Below are positions 1 to 8,795 of a stretch of 64,000 nt of DNA, piece after piece. Every line of letters begins with the position of its first letter. The stretch's first letter is position 1. The notes below the pieces were generated by a model, which saw only the letters and a list, made by a program, of their open reading frames with translations, was not told where the DNA came from and searched no databases. Source of the stretch: Terriglobia bacterium (lineage in GTDB: Bacteria > Acidobacteriota > Terriglobia > Acidiferrales > UBA7541); NCBI GenBank assembly GCA_020073585.1, contig JAIQEV010000014.1, forward strand, positions 22,914 through 86,913. The letters run 5' to 3'. The position numbers were made by a program, and so were the translations under genes.

Positions 1-435
1 GCGCGCGAAGGCGCGCTGCACCATATCCCCTCGTGCGCCATGTCGCTGTGTTCGAAAAGCCCCGTTGCGACCTTCGACGGCGCGGCCCGCCTGGCGCGCG
101 CCATGGCCGAGTTGATCCTGCGCGAGGGCCTGCCCGACCAGGTGCTGCTCAACGTGAACGTGCCGCAGCCCTGGGACGGCGCGGTGAAGTTCACGCGGCA
201 GTCGCGGAAGATCACGCGCAACCAGTTGAAAGAAGGCCAGGACCCCAAGGGCAGCACGTACTACTGGCTGTTCGAACAGAAGATCGACAAGGATTTCGAG
301 CCCGACACCGACTACGCCGCGATCTTCGCGCGCGCCGCGTCGGTCACCCCGCTGCACCTCGACCCCACGCACGGCGAATCGCTCAGCGATCTCTCGCGCT
401 GGACCGCCGCGCTGCAGAACGCCTTTCCGCGCTGA
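1..435 (+). CDS. surE: 5'/3'-nucleotidase SurE, C-terminal part (cut by window edge)
   Basis: SurE is a metal-dependent survival-protein phosphatase that removes phosphate from nucleoside monophosphates. The frame is open from base 1, reading 'AREGALHHIPSCAMSLC', a typical SurE stretch that normally lies well inside the protein, so the start is outside the window and the ATG at 40 is not the true start. The downstream words 'VLLNVNVP' and 'DTDYAAIFARAASVTPLHLD' are characteristic of the SurE C-terminal half. The N-terminal metal-binding Asp residues are not visible. The gene ends 16 bases before the convergent BNR-repeat gene. Family assignment is confident; only the 5' truncation limits it. 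Confidence 0.9.
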   Translation, partial: AREGALHHIPSCAMSLCSKSPVATFDGAARLARAMAELILREGLPDQVLLNVNVPQPWDGAVKFTRQSRKITRNQLKEGQDPKGSTYYWLFEQKIDKDFEPDTDYAAIFARAASVTPLHLDPTHGESLSDLSRWTAALQNAFPR

Positions 436-450
436 CGATTCCCCGCGGTT

Positions 451-3400
451 TCAGCGGCCCCCTGCCGCGACCAGCGGGACGCTGGCCTTGCGCATCTCTT
501 CGTTCAGCGCCGGCACATCCTTGGCCAGGACTTCCCGCCAGCGAACAAGCTGTGTCTCGAGCCTCGCGTCGAGCTCGGCAAACACCGCCATCTGTGCCGC
601 CGTCGGCGCCGTGTCGGCGCTGTCCACGGCCTCCTGCAGATAGCCCAGCTTGCTGTTCAGCTTCGTCGGATAGTTCAGCTCGTCCTCCGAAGCTTTCGAC
701 TGCACCTGGATCAGCTCCTCCTCGATCGCCCCGCTCTTTTTGCGCAGCGCGCCGGACGCCGCGACGATGCTCTTGGCCGCTTCGTTCGCGGCCAGCCGCT
801 TTTCGATCGCTTCCAGCTGCGCCCGCAAGTCGCGCATCCCCAGGATGGCCTTGTTCATCTCGTCCTGCCGGTCGCGCATCCGCAGCATCAAGTCGAACTG
901 CTTGCGCAGCTCCTCCGATGAGCTCTTCACCCGCGGGTCGAGCCGCACTTCCAGCGCCGCCGTATAGCTCTTGCCTCCCGCGGTGAGCCGCGCCTGATAC
1001 GCGCCCGGCAGCACCAGCGGGCCCGCGGGCTTGCCTTCGTCGTAGATCGCCTTGGGAATCTTCACCGGCGGTTCATACCGCAGGTCCCAGGCAAAGCGGT
1101 TGAGCCCCGCCTCGGCCGGAATGTACTCGGCTTCCTCGTCCTTCTCCCACTCCTCGGGCGCTTCCTCCTTCTTCTTGGCCTCGCTCGTGAACGTGCGCAG
1201 CACCTTGCCCTGCGCGTCGAGCAACTCCAGCTTCGCCGGCTCCTTCGGCGCTTCCTTCAGGTAGTAGTAAAGGACCGCGCCGGACGGCGGATTTTCGCCG
1301 ATGGGGTAGCGGCGCACCGTCGTGTGGCCCATGCGCGTGCGCACGGCAACCGCTGGCGCAAAGAGATGCGCCTCTTCTCCGGCAATGCCGACGGTCATCT
1401 GCCGCAGCGGGCTGAGGTCGTCGAGCACCCAGAAGGACCGCCCGTGCGTGGCCACCGCCAGGTCGTCCCCGTGCACGATCAGGTCGTGGACCGGCGAAGT
1501 GGGCAGGTTGAGCTGCAGCGCCTGCCAGTGGCCGCCGTCGTCAAACGACACCCACACCCCCGTCTCCGTCCCGGCATAGAGCAGCCCCTTGCGCTTGGGA
1601 TCCTCGCGCACCGCGTGCACGTAGGAATTGTCGGGAAGTCCGGCGACGATCTTCGTCCAGGTCTTGCCGAAGTCGCTGGTCTTGAAAATATACGGATGGA
1701 AATTGTCGAGCTTGTGGGCGTCCACCGCGGCGTAAGCCGTGCCGGCATCGAACGGCGAGGCCTCGATCAGGCTCACCAGCGCCCACTCGGGCATCGGGTT
1801 GGGCGTCACGTTGTTCCAGCTCTTGCCGCCATCGCGCGTGAGTTGGATGAGGCCGTCATCCGTCCCGGCCCAGATCACGCCGGCCTGCTTCGGCGATTCC
1901 GCCACGCTGAAGATGACGTCGTAGAACTCCACGCTGGCCTGATCCTTGGTGATCGGCCCCCCGGAATCCTGCTGCTTGGATTTGTCGTTGCGCGTCAGGT
2001 CCGGGCTGATGACGCTCCAGTTCCGCCCCCCGTCCGTGGAGCGGAAGAGCACGTGGGCCGGCTGGTACAGCACATTGGGATCGTGCGGCGAGAACAGAAT
2101 CGGCGCAGTCCAGGTGAAACGGTACTTCTGCTCCGCGGCGTTGTGGCCGTCGGCGTCCTCCGGCCACTGCTGGATGTTCTGCGCCTGCCCGGTGCGCCGG
2201 TCGAAGCGGGTGATGATGCCGAAATAGGCGCCGGCATAGACGATGTTGGAGTCCCGCGGGTCCACCGCGATGTAGCCGCTCTCGCCGCCCCCGACCGCGT
2301 CCCAGTCGCCGCGTTCGATCGCCCCGTGGTCGCTCCTGCTCAGGATGCCCACGGTGGAGTTGTCCTGCTGCGCGCCGTAGACGCGGTAGGGAAACTCGTT
2401 GTCCGCGGCGACGTGATAGAACTGCGCGGTGGGCTGGTTGCCCTGCGTGGTCCAGTTCTTGCCGCCATCCACCGTAATCGTTGCGCCCCCGTCGTTGCCG
2501 TTGATCATCCGCAGCGGATTTTGCGGATCGATCCACAGGCCGTGATGATCGCCGTGCGGCGCGGGCAGCCGCTCGAAACTCTTGCCGCCGTCGATGGATT
2601 TGAAGAGCCCGGTATTGGCGACGTACACCGTCGAGGCGCTCTGGGGGTCGGCCCACACGTGCGTGAAATACCAGGCGCGCTGGCGGAAGCGGTGATCGTC
2701 GTTGATCAGCGCCCAGTGCTCGCCGCCATCGTCGCTGCGGTACAGCCCGCCCTTCTTCGCTTCGATCAGCGCGTAGACCACGTTCGAATCCCCGCCGGAG
2801 ACGGCCACGCCGATCTTTCCCAGCGGGCCTTCCGGCAGGCCATCGCCCTCGATGCGCTTCCAGGTGCTGCCGCCGTCGGCCGAGCGGTACAGGCCGTCCT
2901 TGGCCCCGCCGCTGTTCAGCGACCACGGCGTGCGGTAGCCCTCCCACATGGCGGCGAAGAGAATGCGCGGGTTGGCGGGGTCGAAGACGATGTCGGCGCC
3001 GCCGGTGCGCTCGTCCAGGTACAGAACCTTTTCCCAGCTCTTGCCGCCGTCGCGCGTGCGGAAGATCCCGCGCTCGGCGTTGGCCCCGTAGGCGTGGCCC
3101 AGCGCCGCGACGTAGGCGGTCTCCGGATCGCCGGGATGCACGATCACCCGGCTGATCTGCCGGGTATCCTTGAGGCCCACGTTGGCCCAGGTCTTGCCTC
3201 CGTCGGTGGATTTGTAGACCCCGTCGCCGAAGGAGATGTTGCCGCGGATGCAGGCTTCCCCGGTGCCGGCGTAGATCACGTTGGGGTCCGAGGGCGCCAC
3301 GGCGATGCTGCCGATGGACGAGACGCTCTGCTTGTCGAAAAGCGGGTCCCAGGTATTGCCGCCGTCCGTGGTCTTCCAGACGCCGCCGGCCACCGCGCCG

Positions 3401-3603
3401 AAATAATAGGTGTTCGGCTGGCCCGGCACGCCGGTCACGGCCAGCGCGCGGCCGCCGCGGAAGGGGCCGATAAGCCGCCACTTCATGCCCGAGAGAGTTT
3501 TGGGCTCCATCTGCTGCGCGCTAGCGGCGAACACGGCGGCGAGAATCAAACTGCATGCGAAAAGAACGGAAAGGACGGACAGGCGAGACGTTTTCACTGA
3601 CAC
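451..3603 (-). CDS. Secreted BNR/VPS10 (sortilin-like) beta-propeller protein
   Basis: A 1050-residue exported protein. It starts at a GTG; a second GTG lies two codons on. Residues 1-30 form a signal peptide ending 'FAASAQQ'. Residues about 35-750 carry many repeats of the Asp-box/BNR type ('SxDGGKTW', 'TTDGGNTW', 'RSDDGGEHW'), the hallmark of sialidase/sortilin/YVTN-type propellers often annotated as glycosyl hydrolase. The last 300 residues hold a beta-sandwich-like region ('GLNRFAWDLRYEPP') and a charged helical tail. No glycosidase catalytic residues can be assigned, so an enzymatic role is not supported. In acidobacteria such proteins are abundant and probably periplasmic or surface-located; the substrate is unknown. 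It is divergent from the flavoenzyme gene that follows. Confidence 0.85.
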   Translation of the reverse strand: MSVKTSRLSVLSVLFACSLILAAVFAASAQQMEPKTLSGMKWRLIGPFRGGRALAVTGVPGQPNTYYFGAVAGGVWKTTDGGNTWDPLFDKQSVSSIGSIAVAPSDPNVIYAGTGEACIRGNISFGDGVYKSTDGGKTWANVGLKDTRQISRVIVHPGDPETAYVAALGHAYGANAERGIFRTRDGGKSWEKVLYLDERTGGADIVFDPANPRILFAAMWEGYRTPWSLNSGGAKDGLYRSADGGSTWKRIEGDGLPEGPLGKIGVAVSGGDSNVVYALIEAKKGGLYRSDDGGEHWALINDDHRFRQRAWYFTHVWADPQSASTVYVANTGLFKSIDGGKSFERLPAPHGDHHGLWIDPQNPLRMINGNDGGATITVDGGKNWTTQGNQPTAQFYHVAADNEFPYRVYGAQQDNSTVGILSRSDHGAIERGDWDAVGGGESGYIAVDPRDSNIVYAGAYFGIITRFDRRTGQAQNIQQWPEDADGHNAAEQKYRFTWTAPILFSPHDPNVLYQPAHVLFRSTDGGRNWSVISPDLTRNDKSKQQDSGGPITKDQASVEFYDVIFSVAESPKQAGVIWAGTDDGLIQLTRDGGKSWNNVTPNPMPEWALVSLIEASPFDAGTAYAAVDAHKLDNFHPYIFKTSDFGKTWTKIVAGLPDNSYVHAVREDPKRKGLLYAGTETGVWVSFDDGGHWQALQLNLPTSPVHDLIVHGDDLAVATHGRSFWVLDDLSPLRQMTVGIAGEEAHLFAPAVAVRTRMGHTTVRRYPIGENPPSGAVLYYYLKEAPKEPAKLELLDAQGKVLRTFTSEAKKKEEAPEEWEKDEEAEYIPAEAGLNRFAWDLRYEPPVKIPKAIYDEGKPAGPLVLPGAYQARLTAGGKSYTAALEVRLDPRVKSSSEELRKQFDLMLRMRDRQDEMNKAILGMRDLRAQLEAIEKRLAANEAAKSIVAASGALRKKSGAIEEELIQVQSKASEDELNYPTKLNSKLGYLQEAVDSADTAPTAAQMAVFAELDARLETQLVRWREVLAKDVPALNEEMRKASVPLVAAGGR

Positions 3604-3658
3604 CCCCGGCAGAGAGACCCGAAACGCGCATGCTACAGCGCCGGCGCGCCAAACGAAA

Positions 3659-3675
3659 GGAATTTTTCCAATTCC
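3659..3675. promoter_or_regulatory. Perfect inverted repeat in a divergent intergenic region
   Basis: GGAATT-N5-AATTCC lies in the 106-bp gap between the divergent BNR-repeat gene and the FAD oxidoreductase gene. It is placed where an operator could serve either promoter. No regulator gene is adjacent and no clear -35/-10 pair is visible, so this is only a candidate site. Confidence 0.35.
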
Positions 3676-3709
3676 TGTAACGCCGGAGGTGCGATAGGAT
3701 GGCGCGCCA

Positions 3710-4864
3710 ATGGCATCCGCCAGGCGATTTGACGTCGCGGTGATCGGCGCGGGAGTCTTCGGCGCGTGGACCGCGTGGCATCTGGCGCGGCGCGGACGGC
3801 GCGTGCTGCTGCTGGAGGCCTACGGTCCGGCGCACACGCGGGCCAGCTCCGGCGGCGAATCGCGCATCATCCGCATGGGCTATGGCCCGGACGAACTGTA
3901 TACGCGCTGGTCGCAGCGCTCGCTCGAGCAGTGGAAGGAGTTTTTCGCCGCCACCCGGCAGCCCCTGTTCCACGAGACCGGCATGCTCTGGCTGGCCGGC
4001 GAGGACACCGCCTGCCTGCTGCAGACCGAAGAGACGCTGCGGCGCTGCGGGGTGCCCCTCGAGCACCTGGACCGCGCGGCGCTCGAGCGCCGCTATCCGC
4101 AGATCGCCTTCGACAACGTGGGCGCGGGATTTCTCGAGCCGCAAAGCGGGCTGCTGCTCGCGCGCCGCGCGGTCGCCGCGGTGGTCGCGGACGCGCTGCA
4201 GCGCGGCGCGGACTACCGCCTGGCGGCCGTGGAAACCCCGCGCGGCGCGGGGCGCCTGGACGCCATCGAGTCCTTCAGCGGCGAGCATTTCTCGGCCGGC
4301 GCCTATCTCTTCGCCTGCGGCCCCTGGCTCGGCAAACTCTTTCCGGAAATTCTCGGCCCGCGCATCTTTCCCAGCCGCCAGGAGGTCTTTTTCTTCGGCG
4401 TTCCGGCGGGCGACGCGCGCTTTGCCGCGCCGGCCTTGCCCGCCTGGTTCTTCCAGGCCGACGAGGCCTACGGCATGCCGGACCTCGAGAACCGCGGCTT
4501 CAAGATCGCCCTGGACCATCACGGCGAGCGCGTGGACCCCGACACGCAGTCGCGCATGGTCACGCCCGAAGTGGCCGCCTGGGTGCGCAACTACGTGGCG
4601 CGCCGCTTCCCCGCCCTGGCCGGGGCCCCGATCATCGAGACGCGCGTCTGCCAGTACGAAAATACCTCCAACGGCGATTTCCTGATCGACCGCCATCCGG
4701 AGCTGGACAACGTGTGGTTCGTGGGCGGCGGCTCGGGACATGGCTTCAAGCACGGCCCGGCGCTCGGCGAATACGTCGCGGAACTCCTCGAGGGCCGCGC
4801 CCAGCCCGAGCCGCGCTTCTCCCTGGCCGCCAAGCACACCGTGCAGCACCGCTCCGTCCACTAA
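3710..4864 (+). CDS. FAD-dependent oxidoreductase, monomeric sarcosine oxidase / N-methyltryptophan oxidase family
   Basis: A 384-residue DAO-superfamily flavoenzyme. The N-terminal Rossmann motif 'VIGAGVFGAWTAWHLARRG' binds FAD. It is followed by 'ASSGGESRIIRMGYG', which matches the SxGxxRxxR stretch of monomeric sarcosine oxidases. The C-terminal 'TRVCQYENTSNGDFLID' has the Cys at the place where MSOX-type enzymes attach FAD covalently, and 'VGGGSGHGFKHGPALGEYVAELL' is the closing FAD-binding motif. The family oxidises N-methyl amino acids with O2, giving formaldehyde and H2O2; the actual substrate here cannot be told. It is a single gene with no tetrahydrofolate-linked partners nearby. The ribosome-binding site is weak (AGGA about 11 bases upstream). 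Confidence 0.85.
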   Translation: MASARRFDVAVIGAGVFGAWTAWHLARRGRRVLLLEAYGPAHTRASSGGESRIIRMGYGPDELYTRWSQRSLEQWKEFFAATRQPLFHETGMLWLAGEDTACLLQTEETLRRCGVPLEHLDRAALERRYPQIAFDNVGAGFLEPQSGLLLARRAVAAVVADALQRGADYRLAAVETPRGAGRLDAIESFSGEHFSAGAYLFACGPWLGKLFPEILGPRIFPSRQEVFFFGVPAGDARFAAPALPAWFFQADEAYGMPDLENRGFKIALDHHGERVDPDTQSRMVTPEVAAWVRNYVARRFPALAGAPIIETRVCQYENTSNGDFLIDRHPELDNVWFVGGGSGHGFKHGPALGEYVAELLEGRAQPEPRFSLAAKHTVQHRSVH

Positions 4865-5006
4865 CCCCCATCCCTCACCAGCGTCCGCGTAGGGGCACGG
4901 CACGCTTTGCTCCACACAGCTTGCCCCGGACAGCAGTCGGAGCCGTGCCCCGGCATGCACGAGCACGATTGCGCGATTATATACTTAATACAAGAACGGC
5001 TTCCTG

Positions 5007-5144
5007 CTATGCTCTGTTTGTGCTTGAGACCTTCTCCAACTCAACAATGTGCTTCTTGATGAGGATGTGGCCCTTTGGTTTGAACAGGTGCCGCATTGCC
5101 TCTTCGCTCGTCATGTCTTTCGGATGCTTCTTTTTCTTTGGCAT
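5007..5144 (-). CDS. Small lysine-rich protein divergent to the IS1595-type transposase
   Basis: A 45-codon ORF starting at the ATG opposite 5142-5144, inside the longer track ORF 5007..5267, whose upstream part merely reads the transposase backwards. The product begins 'MPKKKKHPKDMTSEEAMRH', highly charged with a KxxHP-DMTxxEA helix-like pattern, and does not look like random antisense translation. It starts only 10 bases from the transposase start on the opposite strand. No good Shine-Dalgarno is seen. Function is unknown; it could be a passenger or DNA-binding accessory of the insertion. Codon composition is A/T-richer than the flanks, as for the transposase. It may not be expressed. Confidence 0.5.
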   Translation of the reverse strand: MPKKKKHPKDMTSEEAMRHLFKPKGHILIKKHIVELEKVSSTNRA

Positions 5145-5154
5145 AAGGTGATCT

Positions 5155-6072
5155 ATGGACGATATGAATCTAGTCGAACTTCTTGAAAAATTCGCAGACG
5201 ATGAAAAATGCCGCGCATACCTTGAGGCTCTGCGTTGGCCCGATGGCGCAATGTGCACACGGTGCAAGTCTGAGAAGGTCTACCGCATCCTAAAGCGCGA
5301 TCAGTTCGTCTGCGATTCATGCAAGTACCAGTTTAGCGCCACCGCGGGAACGATCTTCCATGATTCTCACCTGCCGCTCTGGAAGTGGTTTCTCGCAACG
5401 TACTTCATGGCCGAATCCAAGAAGGGAATGTCTGCCAACCAACTCAAGCGCACACTGGCCGTGAGCTATAAGACGGCGTGGTATCTCTGCCATCGCATCC
5501 GCAAAGCCATGCAGGAAGCGAATCCCCGGCCTTTGAAGGGCACAATTGAACTCGACGAAACTTGGATCGGCGGAAAGTGTCATTGGAAAAACCGCACCTA
5601 TCTCCGAAATAAGACAATGGCCCTTGATGCAATCGAACGTGGCGGACCTATCCGAATGAAGGCCGAGAAGCGCGGCAAGAATCCAAGCCAGAAAATGATC
5701 CATCAGTGGATTGCAAAAACTGCCGCGTCCAACGCTGAGAAACTTTACACGAATGAACATGCGGCTTACTTCAGAATCCACGACCACAACATCAAGCATG
5801 AATCGATGAATCACAAGGAAGAAGAATACGTGCGCGGGGATGTTCACACGAACAGCATTGAAAATGCTGGGTCTTTGTTCAAGCGATCCATCGTAGATTC
5901 CTACCATAAAGTCTCTGAGAAGCACTTAGACGCCTATCTCGATGAATTCAAGTGGCGTTTCAATAACCGCAAGAATCCGTATCTTTTCCGCGATACGCTC
6001 CTCAAACTAATTCAATCCCCGAATTTCAAATACAAAGAACTGACCGCGCAGCAGACCGAACCAGCGGCCTAG
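5155..6072 (+). CDS. IS1595-family (ISXO2-like) transposase, probable active-site substitution
   Basis: A 305-residue transposase with a strong ribosome-binding site (AAGGTG, 4 bases before ATG). The N-terminal zinc ribbon has 'CTRCKSEKVY' and 'FVCDSCKYQFS', and the linker 'KKGMSANQLKRTLAVSYKTAW' is typical of the family. The ISXO2-like DDE domain starts at 'ELDETWIGGK' (first catalytic Asp) and ends with 'VHTNSIENAGSLFKR' and 'YHKVSEKHLDAYLDEFKWRFNNR'. At the second catalytic position the family normally reads T-D-E-x-x-x-Y; here it is 'TNEHAAYF' with AAT for Asn, which would disable transposition if the alignment is right. The gene is visibly A/T-richer than the flavoenzyme and protease genes on either side, as expected for an acquired element. 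Confidence 0.9.
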   Translation: MDDMNLVELLEKFADDEKCRAYLEALRWPDGAMCTRCKSEKVYRILKRDQFVCDSCKYQFSATAGTIFHDSHLPLWKWFLATYFMAESKKGMSANQLKRTLAVSYKTAWYLCHRIRKAMQEANPRPLKGTIELDETWIGGKCHWKNRTYLRNKTMALDAIERGGPIRMKAEKRGKNPSQKMIHQWIAKTAASNAEKLYTNEHAAYFRIHDHNIKHESMNHKEEEYVRGDVHTNSIENAGSLFKRSIVDSYHKVSEKHLDAYLDEFKWRFNNRKNPYLFRDTLLKLIQSPNFKYKELTAQQTEPAA

Positions 6073-6725
6073 ACTTCTAATGCTGAACACTTAATGCACG
6101 TCGTATACGACAGCCGCGCAAGTTCATGAATCGAACCAAAATAAATCGGCCTTTCCGTCCCATCTTCTCCCTGCTCTAGTCCGTAGCCGCAATCTCTCAA
6201 ACCCCTTTGAGTTTCTTTTAGAAAATACAGCCACCGATAGACCTGATTCGATTCCGAACGTATGGCTTCGGAAAGAGCGGCGGCTACATTCGCGGAACGC
6301 AGGAGCATTGCTCCCGCGAGTTGACACAGAGATTCACACTCCTCGATTCGTCCGCCGCAGATGCGCCACGACTCTATGCCGTCACTCCCTCGATCCCAGT
6401 CAGCTCTTATGTCACTCGGAAGTTTTTCAAACCGTGACGCCAATGCTTGCCATTCGGGGGCCACACGCAATGCGGCGAGAGAAATGTTCTGTGCTTTGAT
6501 TTCTGCTATTTTACTTAGCGCCTTCTCTTTTTCGTTTACCTGATCGTTCCACGCCTTGAAGAATGCAATGAAAAGACCTGCTATCGCCACAATCCAATAG
6601 ACCCATGGCCTTACTGGATGTCCTGTGCCTTGCCAGATACCAAGTACACCAATAGCAAAGCCGCCTGTCACAAGCACGCCCCAATGCTTGACAACGGCTT
6701 GGAGAAATTGAGAGACGCGGCGCAT
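6069..6725 (-). CDS. Hypothetical membrane protein with coiled-coil segment
   Basis: A 218-residue protein I do not recognise. Two hydrophobic helices (about residues 10-30 'WGVLVTGGFAIGVLGIW' and 40-57 'YWIVAIAGLFIAFFKAW') are followed by a charged helical stretch 'NDQVNEKEKALSKIAEIKAQ' and a cytoplasmic domain with several Cys residues. It ends 'SALEV' where its stop codon overlaps the transposase stop on the other strand, so its original C-terminus may have been replaced by the insertion. Base composition is A/T-richer than the flanking core genes, in line with acquisition. No partner gene helps; it may belong to the same mobile block as the transposase. Confidence 0.6.
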   Translation of the reverse strand: MRRVSQFLQAVVKHWGVLVTGGFAIGVLGIWQGTGHPVRPWVYWIVAIAGLFIAFFKAWNDQVNEKEKALSKIAEIKAQNISLAALRVAPEWQALASRFEKLPSDIRADWDRGSDGIESWRICGGRIEECESLCQLAGAMLLRSANVAAALSEAIRSESNQVYRWLYFLKETQRGLRDCGYGLEQGEDGTERPIYFGSIHELARLSYTTCIKCSALEV

Positions 6726-7332
6726 AGCTCGAAATTATACACCTCTACTTGCGTCAGGTACATAATCGCGCACGATTGCCCCTCGGCCGGGAAGTTCTGT
6801 ATTGTCTTGCGCGTACAGCGAGGCGCCCACCCTCGGTTCTTGAGGCTAGGGGTTTTGCCTCCCTGCGTCGCAAACCATTCGAAACTAGTACCACTCAGTA
6901 ATAAGTATGGACACGCCATCCACGCCATGCTACCCTGTCGCCGTGACCCTCGCACCTCACCGCTCACCTCCTCTCCTTACCTCGTTACCTCATTACTTCT
7001 CTACCTCTTCTCCCCGCTTCATCTCCTGCATTCTCAATAACTTGCGCACTCTTTTCTCCCACGGCCACCGCCTAACTCCTTTGCAATCAAGCACAACCGC
7101 ACTCTTTCCGTCGCCACGGCACCGGTACACCCCCTCCCCCCTCCTCCCGGCTCACAATGAGACAAGAAAATGCGCCAGCCCTCCCCACCGCCATGCTTTC
7201 CTCTGTCACCACTCTTCAAATCATGAAACTTCCTTCCAATTTATCCGTCTTTACCAGAAGGGTGTTATTTTTGTGTCCCAGGATCCCGCCCGCATCACCG
7301 GCCATGCCCGATCGTCCGTTCGTGGAGGAAAC
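6726..7332. other. Gene-free 600-bp region, pyrimidine-rich, with repeated short words
   Basis: No credible gene. The track ORFs here (6618..7040, 6668..6967 and the 5' part of 6907..8778) are low-complexity Ser/Pro/Leu/Arg translations. From about 6940 to 7220 the plus strand is a run of C/T-rich text. It contains CACTCTT at 7047, 7100 and 7210, and GGTACACCCCCT at 7124-7135, the reverse complement of a word found in other gene-free gaps of this window. The promoter of the M16 operon must lie here but no clear -35/-10 pair stands out. Confidence 0.5.
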
Positions 7333-8778
7333 ATGCCATCGCCAGAGAGAAAATCCCGCTTCGCCTTGAAAATCCTCGCCGCGCTCGTGGCCCTCTGTCT
7401 GGGCGCCGCCGCGCCGGCCGCGGCCGCCCCGCCCGCCGGCGAAAAGGAGTTCCGCGTTCCGGTCGAGTACTTCAAGCTGCCCAACGGCCTGCGCGTCGTG
7501 CTCTCCCCGGACCACACCGCTCCCACCGTCTGCGTCGCCGTCTATTACCGCATCGGGTTCCGCATCGAGCCGAAAGACCGCACCGGCTTCGCGCACCTCT
7601 TCGAGCACATGATGTTCCAGGGCTCGCAGAACCTGGGCAAGATGGAGTTCATCAAGCTCGTCCAGCAGAACGGCGGCATCCTGAACGGCTCCACGCGCTT
7701 CGACTTCACCAACTATTTCGAGGTGCTGCCGGCGAACAAGCTGGAGACCGCGCTGTGGGCCGAGGCCGACCGCATGGGCGGCCTCGCCGTCACCGAAGAC
7801 AACCTCAAGAATCAGCAAGGAGTGGTCGGCAACGAAGTGAAGGTCAACGTGCTGAACCGGCCCTACGGCGGCTTCCCCTGGCTGGACATGCCGCAGTACG
7901 CCAATTCCAACTGGTACAACGCGCACAATTTTTACGGCGACCTGAAGGACATCGATGCCGCCACGCTGGTGGACGTGCGCTCCTTCTTCAAGACCTACTA
8001 CGCGCCGAACAACGCGGCGCTGGCCATCGTCGGGGACTTCGATCCGGCGGAGGCCAAACGCTTCGTCGAGAAATATTTCGGCGCGCTCCAGCCTTCGCAG
8101 CTCCCCGCGCAGCCCGACCTGACCGAGCCCAAACAGACCAAGGAAAAGCGCGCGACGAAGCCCGACCGCATGGCCAACCGTCCGGCTCTGGCTTTCGCTT
8201 ATCACCTGCCGGAGCGCAACACCCCGGAATACTACGCCATGGGCGTGATTGACCAGCTCCTGCTGCAGGGCGACGACAGCCTGCTGCACCAGGAGCTGGT
8301 GCAGAAGCGCGGGCTGACCGGCGACGTCAGCGGCGGAATCAACATGCTGGGCAACCTCTACGACTACAACGGGCCGATGCTGTGGATTGCCAGCCTCTTC
8401 TACGACCCCGCGACGAACCCCGACACCATCCTGGCCGCCGCCGACAGCGCCATCGACACGCTGCGCAGCAAGCCCGTGGACCAGAAGACTCTGGACCGCG
8501 CGCGCGTCAAGCTGCGCTCCGACCTCTACGACAACATGGGCTACCTCGGCGGATTCGGCCTGGCCAACCTGCTGGCGAGCTTCGCGCTCTTCGACGACAA
8601 CCCCGCGCGGGTGAACTCCCTCGCCGCGGAATTCCAGAAAGTCACTCCGGCGCTGATTCAGAAAACGGCGCAGGAATATCTGACCCCCGCGAACCGCACC
8701 GTACTGATCGTCGAACCGCAGGCCAAACCGGCGGAGACTCCCGCCAAAACCCCGGCCGCGCCGGCGAAGAACCAGTAG
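7333..8778 (+). CDS. M16 family zinc metallopeptidase, catalytic subunit (secreted)
   Basis: A 481-residue pitrilysin/M16 peptidase. The ATG at 7333 is chosen because it has a GGAGGA ribosome-binding site 5 bases upstream and opens a signal peptide ('ALKILAALVALCLGAAAPAAAA'); the track ORF extends 142 codons further upstream in non-coding text. The inverted zinc motif HxxEH is present as 'HLFEHMMFQG', and the distal Glu region follows in 'EADRMGGLAVTEDNLKNQQGVV'. A second M16 fold half covers the C-terminal 250 residues. It lies 17 bases upstream of a second M16 gene lacking the zinc motif, the usual arrangement for bacterial heterodimeric M16 proteases that degrade small peptides in the periplasm. 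Confidence 0.92.
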   Translation: MPSPERKSRFALKILAALVALCLGAAAPAAAAPPAGEKEFRVPVEYFKLPNGLRVVLSPDHTAPTVCVAVYYRIGFRIEPKDRTGFAHLFEHMMFQGSQNLGKMEFIKLVQQNGGILNGSTRFDFTNYFEVLPANKLETALWAEADRMGGLAVTEDNLKNQQGVVGNEVKVNVLNRPYGGFPWLDMPQYANSNWYNAHNFYGDLKDIDAATLVDVRSFFKTYYAPNNAALAIVGDFDPAEAKRFVEKYFGALQPSQLPAQPDLTEPKQTKEKRATKPDRMANRPALAFAYHLPERNTPEYYAMGVIDQLLLQGDDSLLHQELVQKRGLTGDVSGGINMLGNLYDYNGPMLWIASLFYDPATNPDTILAAADSAIDTLRSKPVDQKTLDRARVKLRSDLYDNMGYLGGFGLANLLASFALFDDNPARVNSLAAEFQKVTPALIQKTAQEYLTPANRTVLIVEPQAKPAETPAKTPAAPAKNQ

Positions 8779-8795
8779 GAAGAGGAGAACCGATC

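Larger units (their letters stand above)
5007..6072. mobile_element. IS1595-type insertion, ends not resolved
   Basis: The minimal extent covers the transposase and the small divergent ORF. I looked for terminal inverted repeats in 4900-5010 and 6060-6130 and could not find a convincing pair. The word acttaat occurs on both sides (about 4984 and 6090), but the bases next to it do not form inverted ends, so it is not accepted as a target duplication. The downstream membrane-protein ORF ends inside the last codons of the transposase, which suggests the right end lies very close to 6072. Confidence 0.6.

Noticed and set aside
1324-3600. 758-residue plus-strand ORF
   Set aside because: Antisense shadow of the BNR-repeat gene; no signal peptide or motif.
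4984-6096. acttaat on both sides of the IS1595-type transposase as target-site duplication
   Set aside because: Only 7 bases where 8 are expected, and the adjoining bases do not form terminal inverted repeats.
6907-7332. Extended N-terminus of the M16 peptidase in the track ORF
   Set aside because: The extra 142 codons are C/T-rich low-complexity text; a signal peptide with a GGAGGA site begins at 7333.
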